A DNA stretch of 64,000 nucleotides, from the NCBI RefSeq assembly GCF_018860755.1, contig NZ_JAHKPW010000070.1:261100-325099 (forward strand). The letters are read 5' to 3'. The notes under the pieces were generated by a model. That model did no database searches and was not told the DNA's origin. It saw only the letters and a program-made list of their open reading frames with translations. Both the position numbers and the translations under genes were made by a program. The number at the start of each line of letters is the position of its first letter. Within the stretch, counting starts at the first letter, position 1. Source of the DNA: Colwellia sp. D2M02 (GTDB taxonomy: Bacteria; Pseudomonadota; Gammaproteobacteria; Enterobacterales; Alteromonadaceae). Positions 9,097 through 19,410 of this stretch are shown piece after piece.

Positions 9097-11988
9097 TTAC
9101 TTACCTAAGCGCTTATTTAATATATCAATATCAGGCTGTGAAAAGGTTAGCCCTAATTCTTGCCTCTTATATGCACGAATAAGCCGCCTAGTTGCTAATA
9201 TATCTCCATTTTTAGACGCTTCGCGAAACCAGCTAAGTGCTTTTTTCGTATCTTTTTTGATAGATAAACCATAACCAAAATCGTACATAACAGCTAAAAT
9301 ACGTTGGCTTTCGGCGTGATTTTTCGCTGCGGCCATTTTGCGATAGGTATAGTGCTCAGTCACTTTGTTGTTGTCTTGATAATATTTTGCCAAGGTTGCC
9401 ATCGCATCAACATTGTTAAGCGCAATAGCTTCTTTTAATAAGGCGACTCCACGAACCGCATCTTGTGGTGTACCAATAGCAAGGATATAAGCTCGTCCTA
9501 AACGCGCTTTTGCACCTCCTTGCCAGTGCTCATTTTTGGCAGCCGCTACAGCACTCATTGCAAATTGAAATGATAACTGTGGTTTATTTTTTTCTTCATA
9601 ATGATAAGACAAAAAAGCATGGGCACCGGCATGCTGTTTTACTTTAAGGTAGTCAAACAGCGCTAAGGCTTTTTTGGTTGAGCGCTTTTGCACTTGTCCA
9701 AAATAAAGCTGGTAAGCCAGTTGATAGTTTTCTTCATCGGTTCGACTTTTAATTGCCTCATCAGATAAATCCGCAGCAACGACCACAGGTGGGCCACCCA
9801 GTGAGAACTGATGTGCAGTTAAATTGCGGGTTAATTTTTTAGCTTTACCTGCAACAGGCCAAATATGTGCTTGATAGGTATTAATGCTAATTCGCCCGTT
9901 ACCAAAGCGATCAATATTTAATAACCCTAAATTTCCACTCTTATTTTGTACAAAGTAGTAAGCGGCAGGCTTGCCTTTGAGGGCGCTTAGTACTTCGTCA
10001 CTAAGTGACTGCATTTCTTTAGCGCTAGGTACGCGCCAGTCATTACGTTGGCAGTACTTTATATCATTTAGGCGTTTAATCACCGCACTTAGGCTACAAG
10101 CTTCGTATTGACAATTGTCAGGTTCATTTAGCGTGACTTTGCTCTTCCAGCTAAATAATGAATCACCTGTGGCCTCTTTATTTAGCCAAGTCAGTTGAGA
10201 CTTACTATCTACTATGCAATCTTTAGGTTTAGCATGTAGGCGCTGGCTTATATCTACGTTCATTTGCTGTGCTAAGTAATTAGCAATGTCAGTCAGTTTT
10301 AGTGAAATAGCCCAGTCTAATGCGGTTAAATCATTGCGATCTTTTGCTGCTATATCGGCCCCTTTACTGGTGAGTTGTTTAACCAGAGAAAAGTTAGCTA
10401 AACTCACAGCAAGGTGTAATAGAGATTGCTCTTGGTAGCCGTAACGTTTAAGGTAAATTGGCATTTCAGCGCGAGTTAAAAGCTCCTTAATAAGCGCATC
10501 ATTTTCTATTTCTATTGCAGTATATAAACTGGTATAGGCAAAGTTCTGCTCTTGCATATTAACATCGCTTTCAATTAACTGCTGCGCTAGTTCAATTTGT
10601 TCTTTACTGATTAAATAAGTAAGCAAGGAACTGCCGTTAATGGTTATTTCCGAGTTCAGTTGCGATATATTGTTTAAATATTCCGCTAAGTTAACGGTGT
10701 CAATCACAGTTTTCATTACCGCTGCATCATTTATAAGAGAGTTATTAATGATTAAGGGGATAAGGCGTTTAAGGTTCTTTTGCGTAGATGTCGATGGTAA
10801 TAAAAGTAATGCGAGTTCTTTTGCTTTATCATAGCTGCCTTGAATGAGAAAACCTTCTAAAAAATCAAGTTGCGAATTAATACTCAATTCTTTGATATCA
10901 CGAACTCCGAGGTGTTCAATAAAAAAGCCTGCTTTAGTCGCCTCTAAAAATAAAGGTGCTGCTTTTGCTTTAAAGGTTTTAATGCGCTTTTCAGTGTCGC
11001 TTGCATCATTACCATTATAGGTGCTCTCAGCAGTGCTATACAGTAGGTCAATAATCAGCTCTTTATAAGCGCGAACATTATGAAATTGTTTTGCGTAGCC
11101 ATACCTAATTTCATAACTCTGGCCGCCGAGCATATCATCAAATAAATTTAATAATGCAGACTGCGCCTCTTTATCGCCAAGCTTAGCTGCGCGTTCAAGT
11201 AATGATTTTTTTTGCAAGAACCTATCATCACCAGATAGCTCCGGGTAGAATTTTCTCATATTATCGGCAACGTAAAATATTGCCGGAGAATAATCTGTGT
11301 TTGATAACACCTTGATTGTTTGATACGCCTTTTTTTTGGCAATATCGATGTCTGGGCCGCTGATGTTACGTAAAAACTTTATATCGAAAAGCGCGAGCAT
11401 AAATTTCACGTAAGCTGTATTTTCTACGTCGTAATAGTGATGAAATTGTGCTTTAAATATAGCGACTTCAGAGGTAAAGGGATCTCCATCCTCAGAACCT
11501 AAATCATCACCAATGTCAGATAGTAAACTCCTCATTTGGTACTCTGAGTAATGGATACTTCCCGGCTCACTGAATAACCTAAACCGTAAAACTAAGTCAG
11601 GAAAGTAATTATAATTTTGACGAGAGCGAGGTAGTGGGGAATTACTCCCTAGATATTTTAGCTTGTTGTAATTCAGTAAGTATTGCCAAGTATCTTTTAG
11701 CTCAGCAGGAGATTGTTTATAACCACGTAAAATAGCATCACGAGATAAACCGCCTTGCTCATAAAGGTACTCAATTAAGTCTATTTTTTGGTGTGAAATT
11801 GCCGCGTTAAGTAATGCTGATTTTTCATCTGCTACCAAAACTTCACGTTGTTCAATTTCACTGATAACAGCTGGTAATGACTGCTGTGCAATAATATCTT
11901 GCCATGCAGCGGTATCTAAATCGTCACTTTTCCCACAGCCAAAAAGTAAGCAGGTAAAAATTGCTCCAATAATAAATCTTAATGACAT
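9097..11988 (-). CDS. Lipoprotein with ankyrin, DUF1566-like and Sel1 repeats
   Basis: A 963-residue predicted lipoprotein: the N-terminus ends in LLFGC, with Cys18 as the lipidated residue. Residues about 15-90 and 480-590 contain ankyrin-type repeats (SLLHLAVSLANFSLVKQL, TALDWAISLKL). Around 600-720 a DUF1566/Lcl-C-like segment is seen (SQLTWLNKEATG, RNDWRVPSAKEMQSL). The C-terminal 200 residues carry Sel1/TPR-like repeats (GVALLKEAIALNN, YGLSIKKDTKKALSWFREA). All are protein-binding modules; no catalytic site is visible. The start overlaps by 10 bases the stop of the 1014-residue gene upstream, so the pair is one operon. The role may be in envelope scaffolding or contact with other organisms, which is only inference. 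Confidence 0.75.
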   Translation of the reverse strand: MSLRFIIGAIFTCLLFGCGKSDDLDTAAWQDIIAQQSLPAVISEIEQREVLVADEKSALLNAAISHQKIDLIEYLYEQGGLSRDAILRGYKQSPAELKDTWQYLLNYNKLKYLGSNSPLPRSRQNYNYFPDLVLRFRLFSEPGSIHYSEYQMRSLLSDIGDDLGSEDGDPFTSEVAIFKAQFHHYYDVENTAYVKFMLALFDIKFLRNISGPDIDIAKKKAYQTIKVLSNTDYSPAIFYVADNMRKFYPELSGDDRFLQKKSLLERAAKLGDKEAQSALLNLFDDMLGGQSYEIRYGYAKQFHNVRAYKELIIDLLYSTAESTYNGNDASDTEKRIKTFKAKAAPLFLEATKAGFFIEHLGVRDIKELSINSQLDFLEGFLIQGSYDKAKELALLLLPSTSTQKNLKRLIPLIINNSLINDAAVMKTVIDTVNLAEYLNNISQLNSEITINGSSLLTYLISKEQIELAQQLIESDVNMQEQNFAYTSLYTAIEIENDALIKELLTRAEMPIYLKRYGYQEQSLLHLAVSLANFSLVKQLTSKGADIAAKDRNDLTALDWAISLKLTDIANYLAQQMNVDISQRLHAKPKDCIVDSKSQLTWLNKEATGDSLFSWKSKVTLNEPDNCQYEACSLSAVIKRLNDIKYCQRNDWRVPSAKEMQSLSDEVLSALKGKPAAYYFVQNKSGNLGLLNIDRFGNGRISINTYQAHIWPVAGKAKKLTRNLTAHQFSLGGPPVVVAADLSDEAIKSRTDEENYQLAYQLYFGQVQKRSTKKALALFDYLKVKQHAGAHAFLSYHYEEKNKPQLSFQFAMSAVAAAKNEHWQGGAKARLGRAYILAIGTPQDAVRGVALLKEAIALNNVDAMATLAKYYQDNNKVTEHYTYRKMAAAKNHAESQRILAVMYDFGYGLSIKKDTKKALSWFREASKNGDILATRRLIRAYKRQELGLTFSQPDIDILNKRLGK

Positions 11989-14900
11989 TGGTCACCTCCG
12001 TGTAACGCAAGTACTTTTTTTATTTTCCGATTGTAAGTTTTTTGGTAAGCCGTTTTACCTTGTTTATCCTTTATGCAGGCAGGATAACCATTGCTAAGCA
12101 TCCACTCAGTTATTTCGCTCGACCGGGTAGCTAAAAATAATAATGGCTGGTTTTGGTAATTAACATTCAGTTTTGCCCCGCGACTAACCGCATATTTTAG
12201 TAGCTCTATATTCGATGACTTTATAATGTGAGCAATAGGGGGCTGTTTTATATTGGCGGCATCATTAATATTAATGCCGTTATCGAGTAAAAAACCGAGT
12301 ACTTGAGGAGGGAAGTTAGCTGTGGCTTCTATTAATCTATTATTCGTTTTAACGTCTGAACTCACTTTAAAGCCTTTGCTTTTAAACTGTTGGAACATAG
12401 AAATGATCCGCTTATGGTCGCTTCTTTCTTTACGTGGAAACCCGCTAAGGTAAGCTTGGTAAACTGAAACATTATCCGATACTGTCTTGGTATTAACCGC
12501 TAACTTGTCTAGCTTAGCTAAACACTCAGGGGTCATAGCGGCATTAACTGAGCTTTCAAATAGCGTTTTTCCATCGACGGTTTTAATGTCTTTTGGCAGT
12601 CCATGATTAAGGTATTGCACTAACTCTTTACATGAGAAATACACTCCTTGAGGAAGCTCAGCCAGCTCATTTATTCGAAAGCCATTTTTTTGGTAAATAT
12701 TGAGTAAATCTTCTGCAGAGCCTGAAGTGTTTGAGCTAAATAAGTAATTATATAGCGCCCAATTATTAACGTAACCAGTAAAGTTAGGGTGCTCCGCTAT
12801 TGCTGAGAAGGCTATTGCTCGAACGTTAAGGTTAGCTTCATACGAAAAACTCTTAAGTAAGTTATGTATCGTCTCAGTCGAGTATGGGTAAGCGTGAAGT
12901 GCTTGCTTAAATGGGGAAACCTCAGCGCTCCTTACAAGGTTTTTTGCTGCCTGCCATAAATTATCTTTAGCTGTGGACTTTCTATAAGTGGAGTTATAGT
13001 TCGGCTCGAACTGGCGTATATAAGGCAAAAATAATGTTGCAGCGGTGCTATCTTCTTCAACGTGCTTTTTTACTAGGGACAGTAATGATTCATTGGCAGA
13101 ATTTTTAATAAGTAAGCTATTAATGGTTTGCGCATCGATATAATTAAGTAAATAAAAGTAAGAGCGCGACTCAAGTGAGTTGAATAGCAATGCTCGCTGT
13201 GACGCGGGAGATAATAAATGCTCTGCTTTTTCAATATTATCCCAGTTAATGCTGTTGTTCGCTAAAATGCTATCTAATGCTGCTACCGGGCACTTAAGTG
13301 TGTTATTGGTGAGTGTTTTTTGCGCAGCAGCGAAAGTGTCGCTGTCTTGAACGGTAATTAGCAATTGACAAACTTTCGCCTGAAACCACGAGTCACCGAC
13401 AAACATTGCGCTAAGGGGATTGTGACGAGTTATCAACATTTTGAAGTTGGCTTGTTGTTCTTGTTCATTACCTTGAATATGTACTGCTATTAAGTCGCGT
13501 AATTGAATATCGCTAACCCCCATAAGTAAAAATAGCTGGCTATGGTGGCTTAGCTGATAAAACATATCTTTGTGTGCTAATGCTTTAAATAATGTATCGT
13601 TGTCTAAAGTAATCACGCCATCAGCAGCTAAACTTGCTAAGGAAAATAAGTTGTTGTTGATTAGCTTTTTATATACCCAGACTTGTTGATTAGCGGTTAA
13701 GTTATTCACTTGCGACCAAGCTTTACTATGCACATCACTATTTAAGGTTAATGAAAAAATACAGACGATCGCGCTGTCGTTTAACGTAGTAAAGTCGATT
13801 GCCTCTAAAAAATAGTTGGCTTTAATAGGTTCAGATCTTTTACATTCGCTTTGTAGCATTTCATTGGCAAAGCTGGTTACTTGTTCTGCCATAAAACCGT
13901 TATACCAGGATAGTGGGGCGGCGGTGATTTGTAACAAAGTCCATAGCTTTCTTTTTGCTTCAAGTAAATATACTTTATCAGTAGAGAACAGCTTTTTTAC
14001 TAAAATTTGGTGATCAACACTTACTGCCCAAGAAAATAAGTGTTGTATCGCGGCATCACTTAATAGATTAATATCAATATTTTCGATTACCTTCTCAGGG
14101 TAGGGGTAGCCTAAATGAAGCGCTAAGATAAACTGGTTTAGTGGCTCAATATTGCCATCAATAACGGTTGGCAGGGAAGCATCTAAATCTTTCAATTTGG
14201 GCTGCAAGCTTAAAGCCGTATTGATATTTTCTAGCTCTTTAGGTGTTAACTGTAAAACATTAAGCGTTGCTAAATGCTTTAGTAATTGCATATTCCTTTG
14301 TTGCGTCAGTGTTTCTTTTAAATTGGCTTGATGTTTGTTTTGCTCATACCACCATTTGGCAGCATTAAGGCTTAAATCATAACCCGTATTTTTTGTGATG
14401 CGTAGTAGCTTATTGTTTTTTTGAAATAAGCGCTTAAGCAATGCCATGCCCTCAAGCGTAAATAATTCACTTGCTTGATATAGCATCCAAGATAAATAAA
14501 TATGATCCATACTATATGTTTCAAAGTCACTTCTTTCGACGGGCTTTATGCCAATTTTAAGGTGCTCAATGAAACTGTCGGTGAGTTTTTCGGGATGAGA
14601 TGTTAAAAGTGTTAGTACAATATCTAACTTGATCACATCGCCGAGTGTAGAAAAGTCAACTTGTGCAAGTAAGTTGAGTGCTTTGTCAGTATTGTTATGC
14701 TTAAGTAGGTAGAGGCCTAAATCTATTGCAGCTGTATGGTTGAGCCAGCCGAGTTGCACCCAGCTATCTAATAAAGCGGTATCAAAACCTCGTGTTTGCA
14801 AACGTGCGTAAAGGCTCTGATCTTTATTCCAATCAAGTTTTTTACTATAGCCCCAATTAAAGCGCTCAATTAATTGCTCTTGAGAAAGGTAATTACCGGC

Positions 14901-15023
14901 ATATGAAGGTGCTTTAGGGTTTTTACTTGTATGCTCAAGAGAAAAAGAGCTGCTATGCACATTAACGATATAGCTAATATAGCCAATACAGCAAAGGAGC
15001 ACCTTTACCCAATAATTTTTCAT
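11979..15023 (-). CDS. Large secreted protein with C-terminal ankyrin repeats, function unknown
   Basis: A 1014-residue protein with a signal peptide (residues 1-24, VKVLLCCIGYISYIVNVHSS). The body is almost all helical and leucine-rich, like degenerate TPR/HEAT repeats, with no recognisable enzyme motif. The last about 120 residues contain ankyrin-like units (GFLLDNGININDAA, LLKYAVSRGAKLNVNYQNQPLLFLA). It is the first gene of an operon with the ankyrin/Sel1 lipoprotein. The two look like products of an old duplication followed by domain gain. I do not recognise a named family for the N-terminal 850 residues. Confidence 0.6.
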   Translation of the reverse strand: MKNYWVKVLLCCIGYISYIVNVHSSSFSLEHTSKNPKAPSYAGNYLSQEQLIERFNWGYSKKLDWNKDQSLYARLQTRGFDTALLDSWVQLGWLNHTAAIDLGLYLLKHNNTDKALNLLAQVDFSTLGDVIKLDIVLTLLTSHPEKLTDSFIEHLKIGIKPVERSDFETYSMDHIYLSWMLYQASELFTLEGMALLKRLFQKNNKLLRITKNTGYDLSLNAAKWWYEQNKHQANLKETLTQQRNMQLLKHLATLNVLQLTPKELENINTALSLQPKLKDLDASLPTVIDGNIEPLNQFILALHLGYPYPEKVIENIDINLLSDAAIQHLFSWAVSVDHQILVKKLFSTDKVYLLEAKRKLWTLLQITAAPLSWYNGFMAEQVTSFANEMLQSECKRSEPIKANYFLEAIDFTTLNDSAIVCIFSLTLNSDVHSKAWSQVNNLTANQQVWVYKKLINNNLFSLASLAADGVITLDNDTLFKALAHKDMFYQLSHHSQLFLLMGVSDIQLRDLIAVHIQGNEQEQQANFKMLITRHNPLSAMFVGDSWFQAKVCQLLITVQDSDTFAAAQKTLTNNTLKCPVAALDSILANNSINWDNIEKAEHLLSPASQRALLFNSLESRSYFYLLNYIDAQTINSLLIKNSANESLLSLVKKHVEEDSTAATLFLPYIRQFEPNYNSTYRKSTAKDNLWQAAKNLVRSAEVSPFKQALHAYPYSTETIHNLLKSFSYEANLNVRAIAFSAIAEHPNFTGYVNNWALYNYLFSSNTSGSAEDLLNIYQKNGFRINELAELPQGVYFSCKELVQYLNHGLPKDIKTVDGKTLFESSVNAAMTPECLAKLDKLAVNTKTVSDNVSVYQAYLSGFPRKERSDHKRIISMFQQFKSKGFKVSSDVKTNNRLIEATANFPPQVLGFLLDNGININDAANIKQPPIAHIIKSSNIELLKYAVSRGAKLNVNYQNQPLLFLATRSSEITEWMLSNGYPACIKDKQGKTAYQKTYNRKIKKVLALHGGDQCH

Positions 15024-15387
15024 GTTACTTCCCTAGTAAAATATTCCATTTTTTGAGCGGGGAGCTTAGCACTTTTCGCCGTAATTGCAATAGCTCTCAA
15101 TAGTGATTACGGGGACTGTATTCATTACAACTAATTAAATTTATTAGGTAAATATTAATAGGGATCGCTTGTTTGGTTGTTTATTCTCGTAAGCGCTGTT
15201 AGTTCAATATAGTTTTGTGAACGGCTTCATTCACGTAATATTAGCGTTATGATTAACGCTTGATAGTTAATAGTGACTTAGCAGTAAAGAAGTAGGTAAA
15301 ATATAAAAAAACCTTAGTACTTTCATACTAAGGTTTTTTATGGCGTTAACGTTATCACGCCGAGGGCTAAGCTAAATGAATAAAGTT
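15024..15387. other. Intergenic stretch with one terminator
   Basis: 364 bases between two minus-strand genes. The right end carries the terminator of the operon that would come from the M16 gene. The rest is AT-rich and must hold the promoter of the 1014-residue gene near 15030-15150. I see no small gene or RNA signature in it. Confidence 0.5.
15305..15339. terminator. Bidirectional rho-independent terminator
   Basis: Stem ACCTTAGTA/TACTAAGGT with loop CTTTCA, flanked by a run of six A on the left and six T on the right. It lies about 50 bases after the stop of the minus-strand M16 protease gene and insulates it from the ankyrin operon. Confidence 0.88.
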
Positions 15388-18180
15388 TTACTGCTCTACT
15401 TTACTCATATCGCCTGCTTTAATAATAGAGAAGTCTTCAAGCTTGATGTATTTATTCATTACCTTATTAACATCTGCAGCGGTTAAGTTAGCTAAACGTG
15501 CTTCATAGGCTTTGTTCCACTGCATAGTGCGGTTAAGCGCTAATTGCGATCGTAATGTGCCAGCTAGCTCTTTATCTTGCGAGCGGCTTACGCGTTCACC
15601 CTGTAATAAACCTGATTTAGCATCGTTAACTTCTTCTTCTGTGAAGCCATCTTTTAACATGCGCGCCATTTCTTCTTTAAAGCCTAGCTCTACTTTAGCT
15701 AAGTTTTGTGGAGCACATATTGCGTATGCGCCCATGGCTGTTCTGTTATCGAATGAACTTGGGCTAATAAATGAGCCAGCGCCGTAACTTAAACCGTCTT
15801 TTTGACGTAGTCTTGTTGCTAAACGGCTATTTAAGAAGCCACCACCTAAGATGTAGTTACCAAGCTCTAATGCTGCAGCATCGTCGCTATTATCACCTAA
15901 TGGCAAGGTGATCGCGGCGACAAAAGTGGCATTTTCTTTATCAGGAGTATTAAAGTTTTCATCTTTAACCGGCATTTTTTTATAAGGCGTTGCTAGTCGT
16001 TGGTATTGTTTTTTAGCATTCCAGTTACCAAATATTTCGCTTAACTGTGCATTAACACTTTGCTCATCAAAATCACCAACTACAGATATTTTAGCGGCAT
16101 TAGCACCATAAAAAGCGTTATGGAAAGATTTAACATCGCTAATACTTAACTTCTCTAGTGCCGTTAAACTTTCTTCAAAAGAACCAACATAATTAGGGTG
16201 ACCTTTGGCTACTTGGTTTTGCTTTTTAGAGTAAGCTCTAAATGCTAACTGTTGTGGGTCTTGCATACCTTGTTCAATATCAACTTTACGTGTTGCTTTA
16301 AATTGATCGAATTCAGCTTGGTCAAAACGTGGTGTTTTAAATACAGAGCTGGCTAAAGTAAGCACATCGCTTAAGTTAGTTTTGGTTGTGGTAATGCGAG
16401 CATATGCACCATTACCCCATGCCCCAAAAGAAACTTGAGCATTAAGTTTATCAAACTCATCTTTTAGCTCTTCACGTGTGTATTTTTTGGTGCCGCGCAT
16501 TAACATGGCACCAACACTTTCGCTAACATTTGCTAAACTATGCAGGCTTTTCTCGTCACCTAAATCAATATTGATATTGACTGAAACTGACTCACCTCGG
16601 GTTTTCTTTGACAATAATGCCACTTGTGCACCGTTGGCTAAGGTAAAGCGTTTAGTACGGTTGTCAATATTGTCAAATGATGGTTCAAAGTTTTCACCTT
16701 GGGCTATTTGAGCTTTACCTTCATAACCATCAACCATCGCTGCAACACTCGCCACTTGTGGTATTTCAACGCGCTCAGGTTTGTCTGTTGGAATAAAGCG
16801 CCCAGTAGTACGGTTGTTACGCGTTAAATAGGTTTGAGCAACACGTTGTACATCTTCTGCCGTTACCGCTTCAATGCGATCGCGGTGTAAGAAATATAAA
16901 CGCCAATCGCCCATGGCTAACCACTCACTTAAGGTTTTTGCGATAACCTCAGATGAGTTAAATGATAAGTTAATATTTTTAAGAATATTACGTTTAGCAC
17001 GTTCTACTTCTTCGGCGGTAATGGCATTTTTTTCAATACTTTCTAAAACAGATAACATTTTGTCGCCAGTTTTATCAATATCAAAACTTTTATCTATTTG
17101 CGAAGCAAAAATCATGACTCCTGGCTCTTGCCATTGAAAGTTAAAACCAAATGCGCGACTGGCGAGTTTATTTTCAACAAGCTCTTTATGTAAGCGGCCA
17201 CTTGGTGCTGAGCCTAATACTTGAGAAAGTACGTCAATAGCGGCGTAGTCAGGATGAGATCCCGCTGGAATATGATACATAGCGCCAAATAACTGCATGT
17301 CACCTACGCGACGAACCGTAACGCTTTTTTCACCGTCTTGTGCTGGCTCTTGTGTGTAAAGTGGTGCAATAACGCGATCTGGTTTAGGAATTACGCCAAA
17401 ATAATTATTAATACGTTTTAGCATGTCATCGTTATCAAATTTACCAGCAACGATTAGTGTTGCATTGTCGGGCTGGTAATATTTACGATAAAAAGCCTGT
17501 AAGCGCTCAATGGGGACATTTTCTAAATCTGCTTTGGCACCTATGGTTGATTTACCGTAGTTATGCCAAGTGAAAGCTGATGCCATCATGCGTTGTAAGG
17601 TTACGCGAAATGGGTTGTTTTCGCCGCGTTCAAACTCATTGCGGACAACAGTCATCTCGCTATCTAAATCTTCCTTCGCAATAAATGAGTTAACCATACG
17701 GTCAGACTCCATGCTTAGTGCCCAATTAATGTTTTCATCGGTTGCTGCAAAGGTTTCAAAGTAGTTAGTTCTGTCAGTCCAAGTAGTACCGTTTGGGCGA
17801 GCGCCATGAGAGCTTAACTCTTTGGGAATGTCTTTATGTTTTGGCGTACCTTTAAAGACTAAATGTTCAAGTAAATGTGCCATACCGGTTTCACCGTAAT
17901 TTTCATGTTTAGAGCCAACATGGTAGGTGACATTTACGGTAACTGTTTCTTTACTTTGGTCAGGAAAAAGTAAAACACGTAAACCATTGTCTAAATGGTA
18001 TTCACGTATACCCTCTACTTCATTAATTACAGCTGAGCTTTTGTGTTGAGTGTTAGCGGTAACTGCATTATTAGTGTTTTTGCTGTTATCTGCTGTTGCG
18101 CAGGCCGTAAGTATAGGCAAGCTAGCAAATATAATGAGCGTGGTTATTTTATTTTTATTAAAGCGAGTAAACTTGAACAT
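15388..18180 (-). CDS. M16 family zinc metallopeptidase, lipoprotein
   Basis: A 930-residue pitrilysin/insulinase-type protease. A lipobox LTAC places the lipidated Cys at residue 27, so the enzyme is anchored in the cell envelope facing the periplasm. The inverted zinc motif HLLEH (His102, Glu105, His106) and a third ligand Glu182 in RNEFERGE are intact in the first half. The second half (from about residue 500) is the homologous inactive M16C half with a R/Y pair in RLRQKDGLSYG. Members degrade peptides and small misfolded proteins. The gene stands alone with its own terminator. Confidence 0.93.
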   Translation of the reverse strand: MFKFTRFNKNKITTLIIFASLPILTACATADNSKNTNNAVTANTQHKSSAVINEVEGIREYHLDNGLRVLLFPDQSKETVTVNVTYHVGSKHENYGETGMAHLLEHLVFKGTPKHKDIPKELSSHGARPNGTTWTDRTNYFETFAATDENINWALSMESDRMVNSFIAKEDLDSEMTVVRNEFERGENNPFRVTLQRMMASAFTWHNYGKSTIGAKADLENVPIERLQAFYRKYYQPDNATLIVAGKFDNDDMLKRINNYFGVIPKPDRVIAPLYTQEPAQDGEKSVTVRRVGDMQLFGAMYHIPAGSHPDYAAIDVLSQVLGSAPSGRLHKELVENKLASRAFGFNFQWQEPGVMIFASQIDKSFDIDKTGDKMLSVLESIEKNAITAEEVERAKRNILKNINLSFNSSEVIAKTLSEWLAMGDWRLYFLHRDRIEAVTAEDVQRVAQTYLTRNNRTTGRFIPTDKPERVEIPQVASVAAMVDGYEGKAQIAQGENFEPSFDNIDNRTKRFTLANGAQVALLSKKTRGESVSVNINIDLGDEKSLHSLANVSESVGAMLMRGTKKYTREELKDEFDKLNAQVSFGAWGNGAYARITTTKTNLSDVLTLASSVFKTPRFDQAEFDQFKATRKVDIEQGMQDPQQLAFRAYSKKQNQVAKGHPNYVGSFEESLTALEKLSISDVKSFHNAFYGANAAKISVVGDFDEQSVNAQLSEIFGNWNAKKQYQRLATPYKKMPVKDENFNTPDKENATFVAAITLPLGDNSDDAAALELGNYILGGGFLNSRLATRLRQKDGLSYGAGSFISPSSFDNRTAMGAYAICAPQNLAKVELGFKEEMARMLKDGFTEEEVNDAKSGLLQGERVSRSQDKELAGTLRSQLALNRTMQWNKAYEARLANLTAADVNKVMNKYIKLEDFSIIKAGDMSKVEQ

Positions 18181-18513
18181 CTGTTCTCCTTGTGATGCTA
18201 AAAAGGTTAGTCAACGAAGTGAAACTGAAAACAACTATAGTTGAATAATTCCATAAAGTACTTATCTATAGTGCCAATATTCATAAGTATTTACAATTTT
18301 TTTACATTCCCTGTTGGGAATAAATAATAAATGCTAGTTGGTATGGTGCTTATATGTCAGCTACAAAGCCTAAAGGGGTTAGAAAAAGGCTGTATACCGA
18401 GCGAAGGGGTAATTAGTTATAGTAAATAAAGTAATGAGAGTAAATAAAGTGAGCGTTAATTAGCTCACTAAGGTAAAGGTGCTAATTAACGCAAGAGGGG
18501 AGGTTAACTACTA
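18181..18513. other. Intergenic stretch with an inverted repeat
   Basis: 333 bases between the M16 gene and a DUF4097 gene, both minus strand. It should contain the M16 promoter near 18190-18320. The left part is AT-rich; the right part holds a perfect 12-bp inverted repeat. No small ORF with a convincing ribosome binding site is seen. Confidence 0.5.
18453..18492. repeat. Perfect 12-bp inverted repeat
   Basis: GCGTTAATTAGC at 18453-18464 and its exact complement GCTAATTAACGC at 18481-18492, 16 bases apart. It lies just beyond the stop of the DUF4097 gene. There is no T-run, so it may be a weak terminator, an mRNA 3' stabiliser or a protein-binding site. Confidence 0.65.
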
Positions 18514-19299
18514 TTAAATTTCTTTAATATGAATGCTGCCGCCACTTGTTTTAAGTAACATTTTAGGGCCGCCGCCGTTTATAGTACCAACGATTGATTT
18601 TTTATCGACACTACCTTTTACAGCAAAATCACTCTTAACGCGACCGCCACTGGTTTTAGCGGTTAAGCTTACAGCAGTGTCTTGCGCTAAATACGCAGTA
18701 ATTGAACCGCCAGAAGTGATAAACTCACTGTCTTTTGTTGGCTTAGTTGGTAGGTTTATCTTGATACTTCCACCTGAAGTTTTAGCTTCAATTTTTCCAA
18801 CTACATCGTCAATTTTTAAGCTGCCGCCTGAGGTTTCTATTTCTACATCACCGTGTATTTTACTTAATGAAATAGAGCCGCCGGCGGTATCTACGTCTAC
18901 TTCACCAGTGAGATCTGCTATGCTAATTGAGCCTCCACTGGTTTCAACGTCAACATTATATTGCTCTGGTAAGGTTAGCGTGTAAGTTGCTTTAATGTGT
19001 TTATTACCACTAAAAAAGCTGCTGCCTTGTTTGATGTCTCCTTCGATATTTATACCGTTTGCTGGTGTAGTAAAGTTAATATGTAGTTTATCTTGGTCTT
19101 CACCTTCAATATTCAATTGTACTAATACAGTACTTTGTGAGTGAGTGTTAACTTTAATTGCGCCTATGTCGGTATCAAGTTTTAATAAGCCGCCAGCCGT
19201 AACATCAAAGGTTTTATTAATGGTTTTTGCTTGAGCGCATGAAGCAATAACTAATAAGGCAAGTGGGGCTAATTTTAAAGTAGATAAATGCTGTAACAT
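18514..19299 (-). CDS. DUF4097-type beta-strand repeat protein
   Basis: A 261-residue exported protein. A signal peptide covers residues 1-24 (cut near AQA). The mature part is a beta-solenoid of short repeats built around TSGGSI or TAGGSI (at least seven copies, for example VETSGGSISIADLTG, VDTAGGSISLSKIHG, IETSGGSLKIDDVVG). This is the pattern of the DUF4097/DUF4098 adhesin-like fold. Proteins of this type are often found with anti-sigma or stress regulators, but none is next to it here. Molecular role unknown; likely periplasmic. Confidence 0.82.
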   Translation of the reverse strand: MLQHLSTLKLAPLALLVIASCAQAKTINKTFDVTAGGLLKLDTDIGAIKVNTHSQSTVLVQLNIEGEDQDKLHINFTTPANGINIEGDIKQGSSFFSGNKHIKATYTLTLPEQYNVDVETSGGSISIADLTGEVDVDTAGGSISLSKIHGDVEIETSGGSLKIDDVVGKIEAKTSGGSIKINLPTKPTKDSEFITSGGSITAYLAQDTAVSLTAKTSGGRVKSDFAVKGSVDKKSIVGTINGGGPKMLLKTSGGSIHIKEI

Positions 19300-19410
19300 A
19301 AGAGTATCTCCGTGTTGTTGTTTTTATTTCATCAGTATCATGTTTTTTAGTATGATGCCATTGCATGATAAAAGGTTTAAATTTATTTGAACTTTCATTA
19401 ACCTTTTTAC

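Noticed and set aside
18533-18985. 150-codon plus-strand frame opposite the DUF4097 gene
   Set aside because: It is the complement of the repeated TSGGSI codons; low-complexity Pro/Leu/Ser product and no start signal.
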